Shown piece after piece: positions 25,793-34,658 of a stretch of 57,151 nt of DNA. The stretch comes from Clostridiales bacterium (GTDB lineage Bacteria > Bacillota > Clostridia > Lachnospirales > Lachnospiraceae). Every line of letters begins with the position of its first letter. Position 1 is the stretch's first letter. Under the pieces are notes generated by a model. It saw only the letters and a list, made by a program, of their open reading frames with translations, had not been told where the DNA came from and did no database searches. The stretch is from positions 1-57,151 of the forward strand of contig JAGZJZ010000041.1 of assembly GCA_018365455.1 (NCBI GenBank), read 5' to 3'. Both the position numbers and the translations under genes were made by a program.

Positions 25793-27679
25793 CTATATTT
25801 CTTCTTTGTTCATATCCCGTAAGAAATCGGCAAGCCAGAATATCACATGGGAAACTCTGTACAATTCAGATTCCCTGCTGATACTTCTCCACATTTTTTT
25901 GTATTCACTGAACCAGCATTCCAGCTTCTGTGCAGTCTCTTTTGCCTGGTCCGCACATCCTTTTATCCCCAGAAAATGATTCTTATAGATCAATAATCCC
26001 ACACTGTTCAGCACCCGAATGCCCTCTGCTCCAATGAGATAATCATGAACTGCCATTTTCTCTCCTGCAGTCATCGCTGCTACGCATTTCTTCAGTTCCA
26101 GCTCCTCTGCCAGAAGAATTTTGTTTTCTTCTTCCGCTCCCAGTATTTCTTTTTCACAGGATCTGATCCGCTGGATGCACCAGTCATCCTCTATTTTGGA
26201 TTCCGTTAATTCCTGGAAACGCACTGCCATTTCCCAGTCAAATACTGCGTGTCTGCACATACGGCTCACAACTGACATCAGGTTTTCCGAGGAATCCTGG
26301 TACTGGAGAACAGAAATCATGCGGTTCATTTCTTCAAAAGGAATTTCTTTTCGGTTCCAGGAAAATGCCGCTCCGTAGATCATCCCCGGCATGCTGAAAT
26401 CCGGGTGATTAATGTGTCCAAAGTCTCCCCAGTCTGTATTCAGCATACCGATTGCCCCGTATTTTTCCCCGAATGCGCACATTCTGCTGATATTCAGATA
26501 CGCTGATTCCATCAGATTAATAAACTGATTCCATCCCCCTGCTCCCGGGCATACATACTGGGTGGCTCCGGCCTCTGCAAGTGCTTTTGTTCCGTCTTCA
26601 CACTGGTTCCAAGCATACCCCCAGTTTAAGCAGATGGTTTCCTTTGGAAGTTCCCGAATCAACTCCGGAAATCCGCAGATTACGTCTCCCCAGAACATGG
26701 GGCGGTATCCCCTGTCTACCAGATATCCGCAAAGCTTTTTCACGTAGTCAATATACATCCGGTCTACGCCCACTTCCTCTGCGAAAAATTTACTTTTTCC
26801 TTTTCCCAGGTCAAATGTTTCATCCGCACCTATGTTAAACTGCTTCGATGTAAACAGCGGCATATATGCTTCCATCATTTGAACCGCCAGTTCATAGCTT
26901 TCATCCATAGTAACATTTAAGGTGTGATGCATCTGGCGCCCCCTGAAACTAAATGCCATCTTCACGGGATCTGAAAGCTCACACAGATGTTCATAAGATC
27001 TTGTGCTGAGAAGCTTATATAAATGTCCAAAAGAAGACAGGGACGGTACCAGTTCCACTCCTGCTTTTCTGCAGTGGGCATCCAGTTCCAGGATGTCCTC
27101 CGCCGTAAGCGGCGTGTCATCTCTCCACATTTCACTAAGCCCTTCAAATAAAAAGCTGTGTTCCACATACAGCTGCAGCTGGTTGATTTTATAAAAGCTT
27201 AAGGTATCCGCCAGCTTTTTTAACGTTTCCAGCTTCGGGATTCTGCCCCTGGTAACATCATGGTAAAAACCCCGGTACTCCATAGCCGGTTCATCTACTA
27301 TTTCCACAAACGGCAGGACACAGCCTGCCTGGCGGATGATCTGCCGCAGCGTCTGTATTCCGTATAGAATTCCCCGGTATCCTCCTCCGGTTATACGGAT
27401 TCCCTGCTTCCCGATTATCAGAACATAACCTTGATCCTTTTGTGTTTCATCTAAATTCAATATAATTTCAGCCGCTCCATTCGTATTCTGTGTCCCACGG
27501 TTCAAGCTGTAATCCATTCCGGTAAAGCGCAGAATCTCATTTTTTAACAAATCTGCTGCATATAATACATCCTGCGGACAGGAAGCATCCATTTCAATCT
27601 TCCCGTAATGAGGAAGGACAAAGTTCCCTTCCCCGGATACTATTTTCTGCGGTTCGGGTAGTAAATACAACGATTCCAT
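25793..27679 (-). CDS. Beta-N-acetylhexosaminidase, GH20, cytoplasmic
   Basis: The 628-residue enzyme should release terminal beta-linked GlcNAc or GalNAc. The N-terminal GH20b-like domain is followed by the barrel with the catalytic pair Asp-Glu in FNIGADETFD (near 286-287), HDVTRGRIPKLETL and a helical C-terminal region from about 460. It has no signal peptide, so its substrates are imported. AAGGAGG lies 5 nt before the ATG at 27679; the longer reading frame would translate the 16-bp tandem repeats and is rejected. The long helical tail is larger than in classical secreted enzymes and fits cytoplasmic GH20 proteins of Firmicutes. Confidence 0.92.
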   Translation of the reverse strand: MESLYLLPEPQKIVSGEGNFVLPHYGKIEMDASCPQDVLYAADLLKNEILRFTGMDYSLNRGTQNTNGAAEIILNLDETQKDQGYVLIIGKQGIRITGGGYRGILYGIQTLRQIIRQAGCVLPFVEIVDEPAMEYRGFYHDVTRGRIPKLETLKKLADTLSFYKINQLQLYVEHSFLFEGLSEMWRDDTPLTAEDILELDAHCRKAGVELVPSLSSFGHLYKLLSTRSYEHLCELSDPVKMAFSFRGRQMHHTLNVTMDESYELAVQMMEAYMPLFTSKQFNIGADETFDLGKGKSKFFAEEVGVDRMYIDYVKKLCGYLVDRGYRPMFWGDVICGFPELIRELPKETICLNWGYAWNQCEDGTKALAEAGATQYVCPGAGGWNQFINLMESAYLNISRMCAFGEKYGAIGMLNTDWGDFGHINHPDFSMPGMIYGAAFSWNRKEIPFEEMNRMISVLQYQDSSENLMSVVSRMCRHAVFDWEMAVRFQELTESKIEDDWCIQRIRSCEKEILGAEEENKILLAEELELKKCVAAMTAGEKMAVHDYLIGAEGIRVLNSVGLLIYKNHFLGIKGCADQAKETAQKLECWFSEYKKMWRSISRESELYRVSHVIFWLADFLRDMNKEEI

Positions 27680-27704
27680 ATATTCCTCCTTAATATTCTT
27701 CCTT

Positions 27705-27782
27705 AAGCTTCTTAGTAGAAGCACTTCTTAATTTAAGCGCTTCTTAATTTAAGCGCTTCTAAATTTAAGTGCTTCTTAATTT
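27705..27782. repeat. 16-bp tandem repeats with AAGCGCTT core
   Basis: Four exact-period copies of a 16-bp unit (27719-27782), AAGCGCTTCTTAATTT with few changes, preceded by a degenerate copy. Each has a palindromic or near-palindromic AAGCGCTT core like that of CcpA or LacI-family operators. They fill the gap between the second GH29 gene and GH20. Confidence 0.85.
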
Positions 27783-27819
27783 AGGCTTTCGCTATTCGCC
27801 TGTTTTAAATGCAGTCTTT

Positions 27820-29352
27820 TCACATCAGGCAAAACACTCTGGCTATCGGTGCTGTTTCTTTGTCATACTCCTCCAGGTGAAGTATATAGCCGTTATCTTG
27901 TCTGGTAAACTCCACCACTGCTCCTGTATCCGCCATCGTAATGGATGTGACCGTTCCTTCATATGGAATCCAGACTTCAGATTTAACCGGATCCGTTTCT
28001 TTTTCAAAGGTTTCAATTGCATATACCCGGCCTTCCTTCTTTGTAAATGCGATTCCGTCCTTTTTATAAGGAGCACAGACTCTGGTTCCATATATAGCAT
28101 CCCCGTAAACTGCAAGCCATTCCCCCATATCCTCCAGACATTCCACTGCACCTCTTGGCAGTCTGCCATCCGGCTGAGGTCCCACATTTATAGCCAGATT
28201 TCCTCCCTTTGCCACAATATCCACGAAAAGAGCAATCACTTCCCGGCAGGACTTATACCGGTCTTCATAAGCAAAGGAAAAGGATGTTCCAAGAGTGATA
28301 CAGCTTTCCCATGGTACATTTAAGGGTTCCTTCGGTACACACTGTTCCGGAGTAATATAATTTTCATATGGTCCGCCCATGGTACGGTCTGCAGCAAGCA
28401 TCCCCGGCTGGAATTTCCGGATCTCTTCTATGGTCTCTCCCAGTCCGATATCGCTGACCCAGCCCGCGTCAAACCACATAATGTCCAGTTTTCCATACTC
28501 CGTCGCCAATTCCTTGATCTGATTCTGGGTGAATTCCACAAATTTCCCCCACTGTTGGGGATGTTCCCGGGGGACATAAGACGGTCCCCGGTGCATATAG
28601 TTCCCCCTGGGATACCCCTCACTCCAGTAACTGTCCACATGCCAGTCTGCTTTTGAAAAATATGCGCCAATCCCAATTCCTCTCTTACGGAAGGATTCAA
28701 ACAAGTGGGCACAGATATCCGCATATTTATGAGTATGAAACGGACAGTCCTCTGCTGTCACTTTATAATCAGAAAAGGCAGTGTCCCACATACAGAAGCC
28801 GTCATGATGTTTGGTTGTAAAAATCAGGTAACGGATACCTGCTCTTTTCGCCAGATCCGCCCATTTTTCCGGTTCAAAACGAACCGGATTAAAGGTCTTA
28901 TTCAGATTAAAGTACTCCTTTTTAAATGCTTCTCCCGTAATCTCCCAGTCAATGCCATCCCTTGACCACTCTGCATCTGCATCGGACAACGCCCAGGATT
29001 CCACTATTCCAAGCTGGGAATACGCTCCCCAGTGAATCATCAGTGCCAGTTTCTGATCCTGGAACCACTGAAGCTTCTGCAGGACCTTCGGGTCATCCGG
29101 CCAGATATATTCCTCCTGGGCACTGTAGTTATGTACACCCTCCGATACCTTTTCTTCCTCATTAACCGGGGCAGCTTCCGTAATGCCCTCTGTGAGCTCT
29201 TCCGGGCTATTCCCTGTAATGCCCTTTGCGAACTCTTCCGGGCTATTCCCCGGGATACCTTCCGCAATCCCTGCTGCGTTATTTCCCATCCTGTCTTCTG
29301 CCTTATTACCTGATATCTGCATTTCCTGTAACAGTATCTTTTCTTCGTCCAT
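27820..29352 (-). CDS. Alpha-L-fucosidase, GH29, with repetitive N-terminal extension (copy 2)
   Basis: The 510-residue protein has the GH29 barrel from about residue 85: WFQDQKLALMIHWGAY, TTKHHDGFCMWD, nucleophile Asp in IMWFDAGWVSD (near 294) and GGNLAINVGPQPDGRLP. The first 75 residues are an acidic extension with a near-duplicate motif GNSPEEFAKGIT/GNSPEELTEGIT. This is not a signal peptide and has no hydrophobic core, so the enzyme is cytoplasmic. AAAGGAGACAAC stands directly before the first ATG, so the extension is really translated. The gene follows the binding-protein gene by 42 bp. The extension matches no domain that I recognise. Confidence 0.92.
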   Translation of the reverse strand: MDEEKILLQEMQISGNKAEDRMGNNAAGIAEGIPGNSPEEFAKGITGNSPEELTEGITEAAPVNEEEKVSEGVHNYSAQEEYIWPDDPKVLQKLQWFQDQKLALMIHWGAYSQLGIVESWALSDADAEWSRDGIDWEITGEAFKKEYFNLNKTFNPVRFEPEKWADLAKRAGIRYLIFTTKHHDGFCMWDTAFSDYKVTAEDCPFHTHKYADICAHLFESFRKRGIGIGAYFSKADWHVDSYWSEGYPRGNYMHRGPSYVPREHPQQWGKFVEFTQNQIKELATEYGKLDIMWFDAGWVSDIGLGETIEEIRKFQPGMLAADRTMGGPYENYITPEQCVPKEPLNVPWESCITLGTSFSFAYEDRYKSCREVIALFVDIVAKGGNLAINVGPQPDGRLPRGAVECLEDMGEWLAVYGDAIYGTRVCAPYKKDGIAFTKKEGRVYAIETFEKETDPVKSEVWIPYEGTVTSITMADTGAVVEFTRQDNGYILHLEEYDKETAPIARVFCLM

Positions 29353-29394
29353 GTTGTCTCCTTTATGCAGAAATATATGTTATTATTCTGCTCT

Positions 29395-31038
29395 CTATTC
29401 TGCCGCTTCCGTTGCCGGCTCTGTTGTGGTCTGTAATGCCTTTTCACGGATGGCTATATAATCCTGAAGTCCAAGCGTATCAAGCTGCTCTAAGTAACTG
29501 TCCCAGTCTTTATCAATATCAGACTGTCCGGCAATCCATTCTGCTGCCTTTTGTGCAATGAAATCCCGGAGGGAAGTCTGGATATCAGAAAATTTCGCAG
29601 AATCATCTATCGATACCCAGTAAGAGGGAATGGCTTCCGTTAAATAAGGTTCGTAAATCTCATCTGCCTTGTCTTTTTCCGGGTACATTGGCACATCTTC
29701 TTTAAATTTGAATCCCTGTGGCAGATAATGGGGCAGCGACTGTGGAAACAGGTTCGCCCAGGAATACTTCTTTTCATCTTCCGGCGACAGGGTTGCCTTA
29801 TCAATGGCACGGTAACCATCTCCGTCTTTAAAGATGCATATATCCAGCGGTCCCGAGATCTTCTGGGCAGAGTTCTGGAATTCAAACAAATCATCCCACC
29901 ATCTGATAATTGCCCCTACATCCTTCGCCTTATCGGTGATTACCACCTGTGTCTTCATTACAGATGCACCGTCTGAACCTCTAAGCCATACAGGGTTATC
30001 CGTGTCAGGGCTTTTTAAAACCGGCAATGGTTTAAAATCAGGTTCTTCTCCAGCAAGATATGGTACGATATCATTGCTGGCATACATCATGGAACAGCCA
30101 TAACGGTCCTGAGAACCTTTCGCCTTCCACTGGCTTAAATCCTGTGTAAATGCTTCCGGATCAATCAGCCCCTGGGCGTACAATTTTTTAAGCCATTTAA
30201 TGCCATTCTTATATTCTTCGGTATTGGCACCAAAGATCAGTTTGCCATCCTTCATGCTCATTCCGTAATTATCTACCGGCATTCCGAAATACCCGCACAT
30301 ATAACCGATATGCTTATTATTCGGATCAAAGGACATTGGTATTTCATCATTTGGGTCCCCGTTTCCATTGGCATCTTTTTCTTTAAACTCCATCAATACT
30401 TTTTCAAACTCATCGGTAGTCTCAGGCATCTCCAGCCCAAGATTTTTCAGCCATTTTTCATTGATATAGGGTTCATAATCTACCAGCGGCGCATCAACCA
30501 CGTAAGGAATGGTATAGATATGGCCATCCGGCGCTGTCATCGCTTCTCTGACTCCTTCTCTTTCCAAAATCTTCATAATGTTCGGCGCGTATTTCTCAAA
30601 ATAATCCTCCAGTGGAATAAATATCTTCTGGTCAACGCCATATTTCAGAATATCACTGTCCTGGAACAGCCATCCGCCGATACAGTCCGCATAATCTCCG
30701 GAACTTAATGCAAGAGATAACTTTTCTTTTGCCACCTCATTTGGAAAATACTCTAAGTTTACCTTAATATTGGTCTGCCTTTCCATCTCATCCATCATCC
30801 AATACTCTCCGTTCTCGGAAGAATCATCACAGAAAAGTGAAAAGCTGTATGTATCTTTATCTACAATAGGAAGCCCCGTTTCATAAAATACACCATTTAC
30901 CTTGCCATCCTCATCCACTTTATCATTCGCCGGACCGTCCGCTTCCAGGGACGCAGTGTTTTTGCTGCATCCTCCCAGCCCCATTGCGGTTATGGCAGCC
31001 ACACAAACTAAAATTGCCAATACTCTTTTTCGTTTCAT
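29395..31038 (-). CDS. Sugar-binding lipoprotein of an ABC importer
   Basis: The 547-residue lipoprotein has a signal peptide MKRKRVLAILVCVAAITAM and lipobox LGGC, so the mature protein starts with a lipidated Cys. The rest is a family 1 extracellular solute-binding fold of the LplA/LipO class. It includes the segment DANGNGDPNDEIPMSF, a Ca-binding-like loop common in binding proteins of this class. It should deliver oligosaccharides to the two permeases encoded just upstream. AAGGAG lies inside the first few codons of the longer frame and about 7 nt before the ATG at 31038, which decides the start. The ligand is probably a fucosylated GlcNAc/mannose oligosaccharide, judging by the enzymes that follow. 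Confidence 0.9.
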   Translation of the reverse strand: MKRKRVLAILVCVAAITAMGLGGCSKNTASLEADGPANDKVDEDGKVNGVFYETGLPIVDKDTYSFSLFCDDSSENGEYWMMDEMERQTNIKVNLEYFPNEVAKEKLSLALSSGDYADCIGGWLFQDSDILKYGVDQKIFIPLEDYFEKYAPNIMKILEREGVREAMTAPDGHIYTIPYVVDAPLVDYEPYINEKWLKNLGLEMPETTDEFEKVLMEFKEKDANGNGDPNDEIPMSFDPNNKHIGYMCGYFGMPVDNYGMSMKDGKLIFGANTEEYKNGIKWLKKLYAQGLIDPEAFTQDLSQWKAKGSQDRYGCSMMYASNDIVPYLAGEEPDFKPLPVLKSPDTDNPVWLRGSDGASVMKTQVVITDKAKDVGAIIRWWDDLFEFQNSAQKISGPLDICIFKDGDGYRAIDKATLSPEDEKKYSWANLFPQSLPHYLPQGFKFKEDVPMYPEKDKADEIYEPYLTEAIPSYWVSIDDSAKFSDIQTSLRDFIAQKAAEWIAGQSDIDKDWDSYLEQLDTLGLQDYIAIREKALQTTTEPATEAAE

Positions 31039-31132
31039 ACTCATACTCCTTTTCATTCAAATTTTTCATTAAAAATAGGTGCGTTGCAGTACTTCTCTAT
31101 ATTCACATACACATTGCATGTTATGTGCCTTG

Positions 31133-32038
31133 TCAGCCCTTCACCGAACCAATCATGACACCTTTTACAAAATACTTCTGTACAAATGGGTACATGATCA
31201 TGACCGGTATGCTGGAAATAATAATCAGGGAATATTTCATAAGCTCTACCAGCTGCCTCTGCGCCTCCAGTGCCACCTGTGCGGAAACGCTTGTTACCTG
31301 CTGGGCAAGTGCTGCCTGATTCTGAATCAATATGGAACGCAGGACTAACTGTAACGGGAATTTGGCATCGTCTTTCAAATAGAGCAATGCACTGAAATAG
31401 GAATTCCAATGTCCAACGCCATAATACAGCACCATAATTGCAATAATGGATTTGGACAGCGGCAGCGCCACCTTAAAGAAAAATTTTGTCTGGGTACACC
31501 CATCCACACTGGCAGCCTCCCACAGTTCCTCCGGGAGATTACTTTGGAAAAATGTTCTCGCCACAATCATATTGTATACGCTGAGTGCCCCCGGAAGAAT
31601 TAAGGACCACATGGTATCCAGCATATGCAGGTTTTTCACAACCAGATAGGTGGGAATCATACCTCCGCTGATAAACATCGTAATCATATAGAACCAGGTA
31701 ACAATTGTCTTACCGCCAAATTTGCTTCTGGATAAGGCATAGGCAGTGGGGATCGTTACCACCAGATTGACACAGACACCGCATGCCGTATACACAATTG
31801 CATTGATAAATCCCGATACAACCAGGGAATTTTTAAATACTTCCCGATAACCCGCAAAATTAATTCCTACCGGCAGAAAAGTAACCATTCCACTGGCAAC
31901 AGCCTTGGGATCACTGATGGAAGAAATAATAATAAAATAAAGGGGATACGCCACAATGATTAATATAATTGTCAGAATAATAAACAGGGAAATGTCAAAA
32001 AACTTATCCGTTGCTGACTGTTGTCTGAATCTCTTCAT
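31133..32038 (-). CDS. ABC sugar transporter permease (YtcP type)
   Basis: The 301-residue permease has six predicted membrane segments and the EAA loop EELWEAASVDGCTQTKFFFKV that docks to the ATPase. It belongs to the CUT1 MalG-like permeases of the YtcP/LplC type, which pair with LplB-type partners and a large lipoprotein. AAAGGAGG lies 9 nt before the ATG at 32038; a TTG one codon earlier is less likely. It is 18 bp downstream of the first permease. No ATPase gene is present in the locus, so a shared MsmX-like ATPase elsewhere is probably used. Confidence 0.9.
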   Translation of the reverse strand: MKRFRQQSATDKFFDISLFIILTIILIIVAYPLYFIIISSISDPKAVASGMVTFLPVGINFAGYREVFKNSLVVSGFINAIVYTACGVCVNLVVTIPTAYALSRSKFGGKTIVTWFYMITMFISGGMIPTYLVVKNLHMLDTMWSLILPGALSVYNMIVARTFFQSNLPEELWEAASVDGCTQTKFFFKVALPLSKSIIAIMVLYYGVGHWNSYFSALLYLKDDAKFPLQLVLRSILIQNQAALAQQVTSVSAQVALEAQRQLVELMKYSLIIISSIPVMIMYPFVQKYFVKGVMIGSVKG

Positions 32039-32056
32039 CAATCTATACCTCCTTTC

Positions 32057-33007
32057 CTAATACAAACTGATTCCCGAAGACTTACGGGCTATTTTATTAA
32101 CTGCAATCAGCATCACTGCATTGACTGCCGAGTTGAACAAACCAATTGCGGCTGAGTAGGATACATTATTTTCAACAAGACCAACCTGATATGTATAGGT
32201 AGAAATAATTTCAGAAACGCTCTTATTCAAGTCGTTCTGCAGCAGGAATACCTTTTCAAATCCTACCGAAAGGATACTTCCGCAGCTCATAATCAAAAGG
32301 ATAATTGCAGTTGGCATAATACTTGGCAAATCAATATGCCGGATCAGCTGAAATTTATTTGCCCCGTCCATAATCGCCGCTTCATGCAGGTCGGGACTGA
32401 CTGCCGAAAGTGCCGCGAAATAGATAACCGAGTTCCATCCCATGCTCTGCCAGATACCGGACCAAACGTAAATATGTCTCCAGTAGGATTTGTCACCCAT
32501 AAAATTAATTGGTGCTATGCCAAAGAATGAAAGTATCTTGTTGAGAATTCCCGCGTCCGGCGATAAAAATAACAGCAGCATACCGCACATAACTACGACA
32601 GAAATAAAGTTCGGTGCATAAGTAACCGTCTGAATAACCTTACGGTACTTTTTATGTTTAAAAGAATTCAATCCCAACGCCAACAGGATCGGAATGGGGA
32701 AACCTGCAATCAGAGAATAGATACTGATTAAAAAGGTATTCTTTATAGTAGTTACAAAATAAGGAGATTCAAAAAATCGGATAAAATATTTAAACCCAAC
32801 CCACGGACTTCCCAAAAACCCCATCCTTGGGTTAAAATCCCGGAACGCTATCTGCACACCATACATTGGAATATAGCTGAAGATAAAAGTCAGAATTAAA
32901 CCCGGCAGGACAAACATCCACAGTGAAATATCCCCCTTTACAGCAGTTTTGCTCCGTGTTTTCTTTACTTTAACGGGTTTGTTGTTTACCTTATCGTCTT
33001 TTTTCAT
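32057..33007 (-). CDS. ABC sugar transporter permease (LplB type)
   Basis: The 316-residue permease begins with a very basic cytoplasmic tail of about 25 residues, then has six predicted membrane segments. The EAA-type loop is DLHEAAIMDGANKFQLIRHIDLP. The segment YVQIAFRDFNPR-like (MYGVQIAFRDFNP) is typical of the LplB/YtcP transporter subgroup. GGAGAG stands about 8 nt before the ATG. It is the first gene of the glycan operon; promoter and operator-like repeats lie in the 600 bp upstream, shared with the divergent LacI regulator. Confidence 0.9.
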   Translation of the reverse strand: MKKDDKVNNKPVKVKKTRSKTAVKGDISLWMFVLPGLILTFIFSYIPMYGVQIAFRDFNPRMGFLGSPWVGFKYFIRFFESPYFVTTIKNTFLISIYSLIAGFPIPILLALGLNSFKHKKYRKVIQTVTYAPNFISVVVMCGMLLLFLSPDAGILNKILSFFGIAPINFMGDKSYWRHIYVWSGIWQSMGWNSVIYFAALSAVSPDLHEAAIMDGANKFQLIRHIDLPSIMPTAIILLIMSCGSILSVGFEKVFLLQNDLNKSVSEIISTYTYQVGLVENNVSYSAAIGLFNSAVNAVMLIAVNKIARKSSGISLY

Positions 33008-33108
33008 TTTCAGTCTCTCCTTTTCTATTTATTGTTTACTATAATTTAACATAACTTTTAACAAAGTACACAAAAATTATACATTTGATAACCGCTATAT
33101 CTGCTATT

Positions 33109-33137
33109 ATTTTACATATAGTATATATATTTGTCAA
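33109..33137 (-). promoter_or_regulatory. Promoter of the glycan operon
   Basis: TTGACA, 17 nt, TAAAAT on the minus strand, about 100 nt upstream of the first permease gene. TTTAACA-type motifs flank it on both sides. Confidence 0.8.
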
Positions 33138-33226
33138 TATAAACAATGCATTTTTGTAATTTTTTAACATTTTGCACAATTAAGGATGAGTTTTTTATTA
33201 TATAATGTATATTGAAAATGTATTTT

Positions 33227-33243
33227 TTTAACATAATGTTAAA
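33227..33243. promoter_or_regulatory. Candidate operator TTTAACAT-A-ATGTTAAA
   Basis: A 17-bp palindrome with perfect 8-bp arms, about 90 bp upstream of the operon -35 box. Half-site-like TTTAACA copies occur near 33050, 33162 and three times in 33486-33513. The adjacent LacI-family regulator is the natural candidate protein, but binding is inferred. Confidence 0.5.
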
Positions 33244-33363
33244 TTTTATTTTCCCAATATATTTATCATTCTTTATGGACAGCGCTTCCGTTTACAGGAT
33301 TATGGCAGCATAAAAGAGTGTGTTTTAGAATTGATTCTGACAGCAGCCCAATAGAATGAGTAT

Positions 33364-33440
33364 TAAAAAACCGCGGATATCACAAGTTAATATGCCCCCA
33401 TCGAAAGTCATTCTTTGAGGGCTCTTGTAATTACCGCGAT
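33364..33440 (-). other. Long hairpin with T-run upstream of the glycan operon
   Basis: On the minus strand CGCGGTAATTACAAG pairs with CTTGTGATATCCGCG (12 of 15 positions), with an inner GCCC/GGGC stem, followed by GTTTTTTAAT. This looks like a terminator or a small hairpin RNA. No gene ends here, so it would end a short leader or small RNA. The promoter for it is unclear. Confidence 0.45.
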
Positions 33441-33519
33441 CCGTTATTTTAATATGCAAGATTATTTTTTACTTCCCAGAACATTTTTAACACTATTTTT
33501 AACATTTTAACAAAACCTA

Positions 33520-33548
33520 TTGCGAAACTTATTGTGATTTGGTAAAAT
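33520..33548 (+). promoter_or_regulatory. Promoter of the LacI-family regulator
   Basis: TTGCGA, 17 nt, TAAAAT. The transcript should start at about 33555, at the edge of the leader hairpin. Confidence 0.7.
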
Positions 33549-33557
33549 AATAAAAAA

Positions 33558-33611
33558 AGATATCTGCTTAAGGGGGTTCCTTACTCACGCAGACATCTTA
33601 TCTGATGTGCG
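33558..33611 (+). other. Leader with two mutually exclusive hairpins
   Basis: AGATATCTGC pairs with GCAGACATCT around a 21-nt loop containing AAGGGGG. The same 3' strand can pair instead with GATGTGCG next to the ribosome site GAGG of the LacI gene. On the minus strand the first hairpin is followed by seven T. Alternative folding could control translation, but no ligand is suggested. Confidence 0.45.
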
Positions 33612-33623
33612 AGGTATATAATT

Positions 33624-34658
33624 ATGAAAAAACCAACTATGCAGGATATTGCAGAGGCTGCGGGTGTCTCCCGCGTCACCGTTTGGAAAGTACTGAATAA
33701 TCATCCCGGCGTTTCCGAAGTGAAAAGCAGTATGATTCTAAACGAGGCTGCTCAGCTTGGCTACCCTCTGCCGGAAACGTTTACAAATAATGGGGTACAG
33801 AATCACCCGGCTTTGAAATCCAACACCGTCCATGACAGCGCCACCATATCCGTTGTGGTATCCAGACCAGATTCCTCCGTGTTCTGGAGTAACATCATCC
33901 ATGAAATTGCAAAGGAAGTCACAAAAGCCGGATGCAGCCTGATGTACACCTATGTTCCCACCGAAATTCCGGACGATTATATTTTGCCCCCGCCGCTTAC
34001 TTCCGGGCAGGTGCAGGGGATTATCATTCTTAACGTGTACGACGCAAAGCTTCTGTCCATTTTGAACCGCCTTCCCATCCCAAAAGTATTTCTGGATGCC
34101 GTAACCAATTTCTCTCTGGATACGCTGACCGGAGACATGGTTCTGCTGGAGGGAAAAAGCTCCGTGGAGAAAATTACCGACTATCTGTTTGCCTCAGGCC
34201 GGCAAAAAATTGGGTTTATCGGAGATATCAACTATGCCCTGACTAACAAACTCCGTTACGAAGGATACGCAGCTTCCATAGCCAAACATGCATCCCGTAT
34301 GGAACCTGCCTACTGCAAAACAGGTACCATTGGAATTGAAACTTACGTAGAAGAAATACATACTTATTTATCAGGTCTTCGGAAACTGCCGGATGCATTT
34401 GTATGTGTCAGTGACTTCGTAGCCCATGTCGTCTATCAGGAACTGATGCTCATGGGCATCCGCGTCCCGGAAGAAGTGATCGTAACCGGCTATGACAACA
34501 TTTCCGACTATATAGACATGAAGGATTTCCTCACAACTGTTAATATTAACACCTCTGCCCTTGGCAAGCGGCTGATCAGCCAGTTGTTTTACCGTATAGA
34601 AAATCCGGACACGCCTGTGGAGGTTATTTATTTGTATTCCGAGATCCTGTATCATTGA
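33624..34658 (+). CDS. LacI-family regulator of the glycan operon
   Basis: The 344-residue protein has a LacI-type N-terminal helix-turn-helix (PTMQDIAEAAGVSRVTVWKVLNNHPGVSE) and a periplasmic-binding-protein ligand domain ending in VIVTGYDNISDYIDMKDFLTTV. It is divergent from the glycan operon and separated from it by about 600 bp of promoters and operator-like repeats, which is the usual place for a local repressor. The start has GAGG about 9 nt upstream. VWKVLNN replaces the common VSRVLNN in the recognition helix region, and the linker after residue 60 is longer than usual. The inducer is probably a sugar released by the operon enzymes; this is inferred. Confidence 0.9.
   Translation: MKKPTMQDIAEAAGVSRVTVWKVLNNHPGVSEVKSSMILNEAAQLGYPLPETFTNNGVQNHPALKSNTVHDSATISVVVSRPDSSVFWSNIIHEIAKEVTKAGCSLMYTYVPTEIPDDYILPPPLTSGQVQGIIILNVYDAKLLSILNRLPIPKVFLDAVTNFSLDTLTGDMVLLEGKSSVEKITDYLFASGRQKIGFIGDINYALTNKLRYEGYAASIAKHASRMEPAYCKTGTIGIETYVEEIHTYLSGLRKLPDAFVCVSDFVAHVVYQELMLMGIRVPEEVIVTGYDNISDYIDMKDFLTTVNINTSALGKRLISQLFYRIENPDTPVEVIYLYSEILYH

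Noticed and set aside
27719..27782. Possible small CRISPR array
   Set aside because: The units are directly adjacent without spacers, and there are no cas genes.
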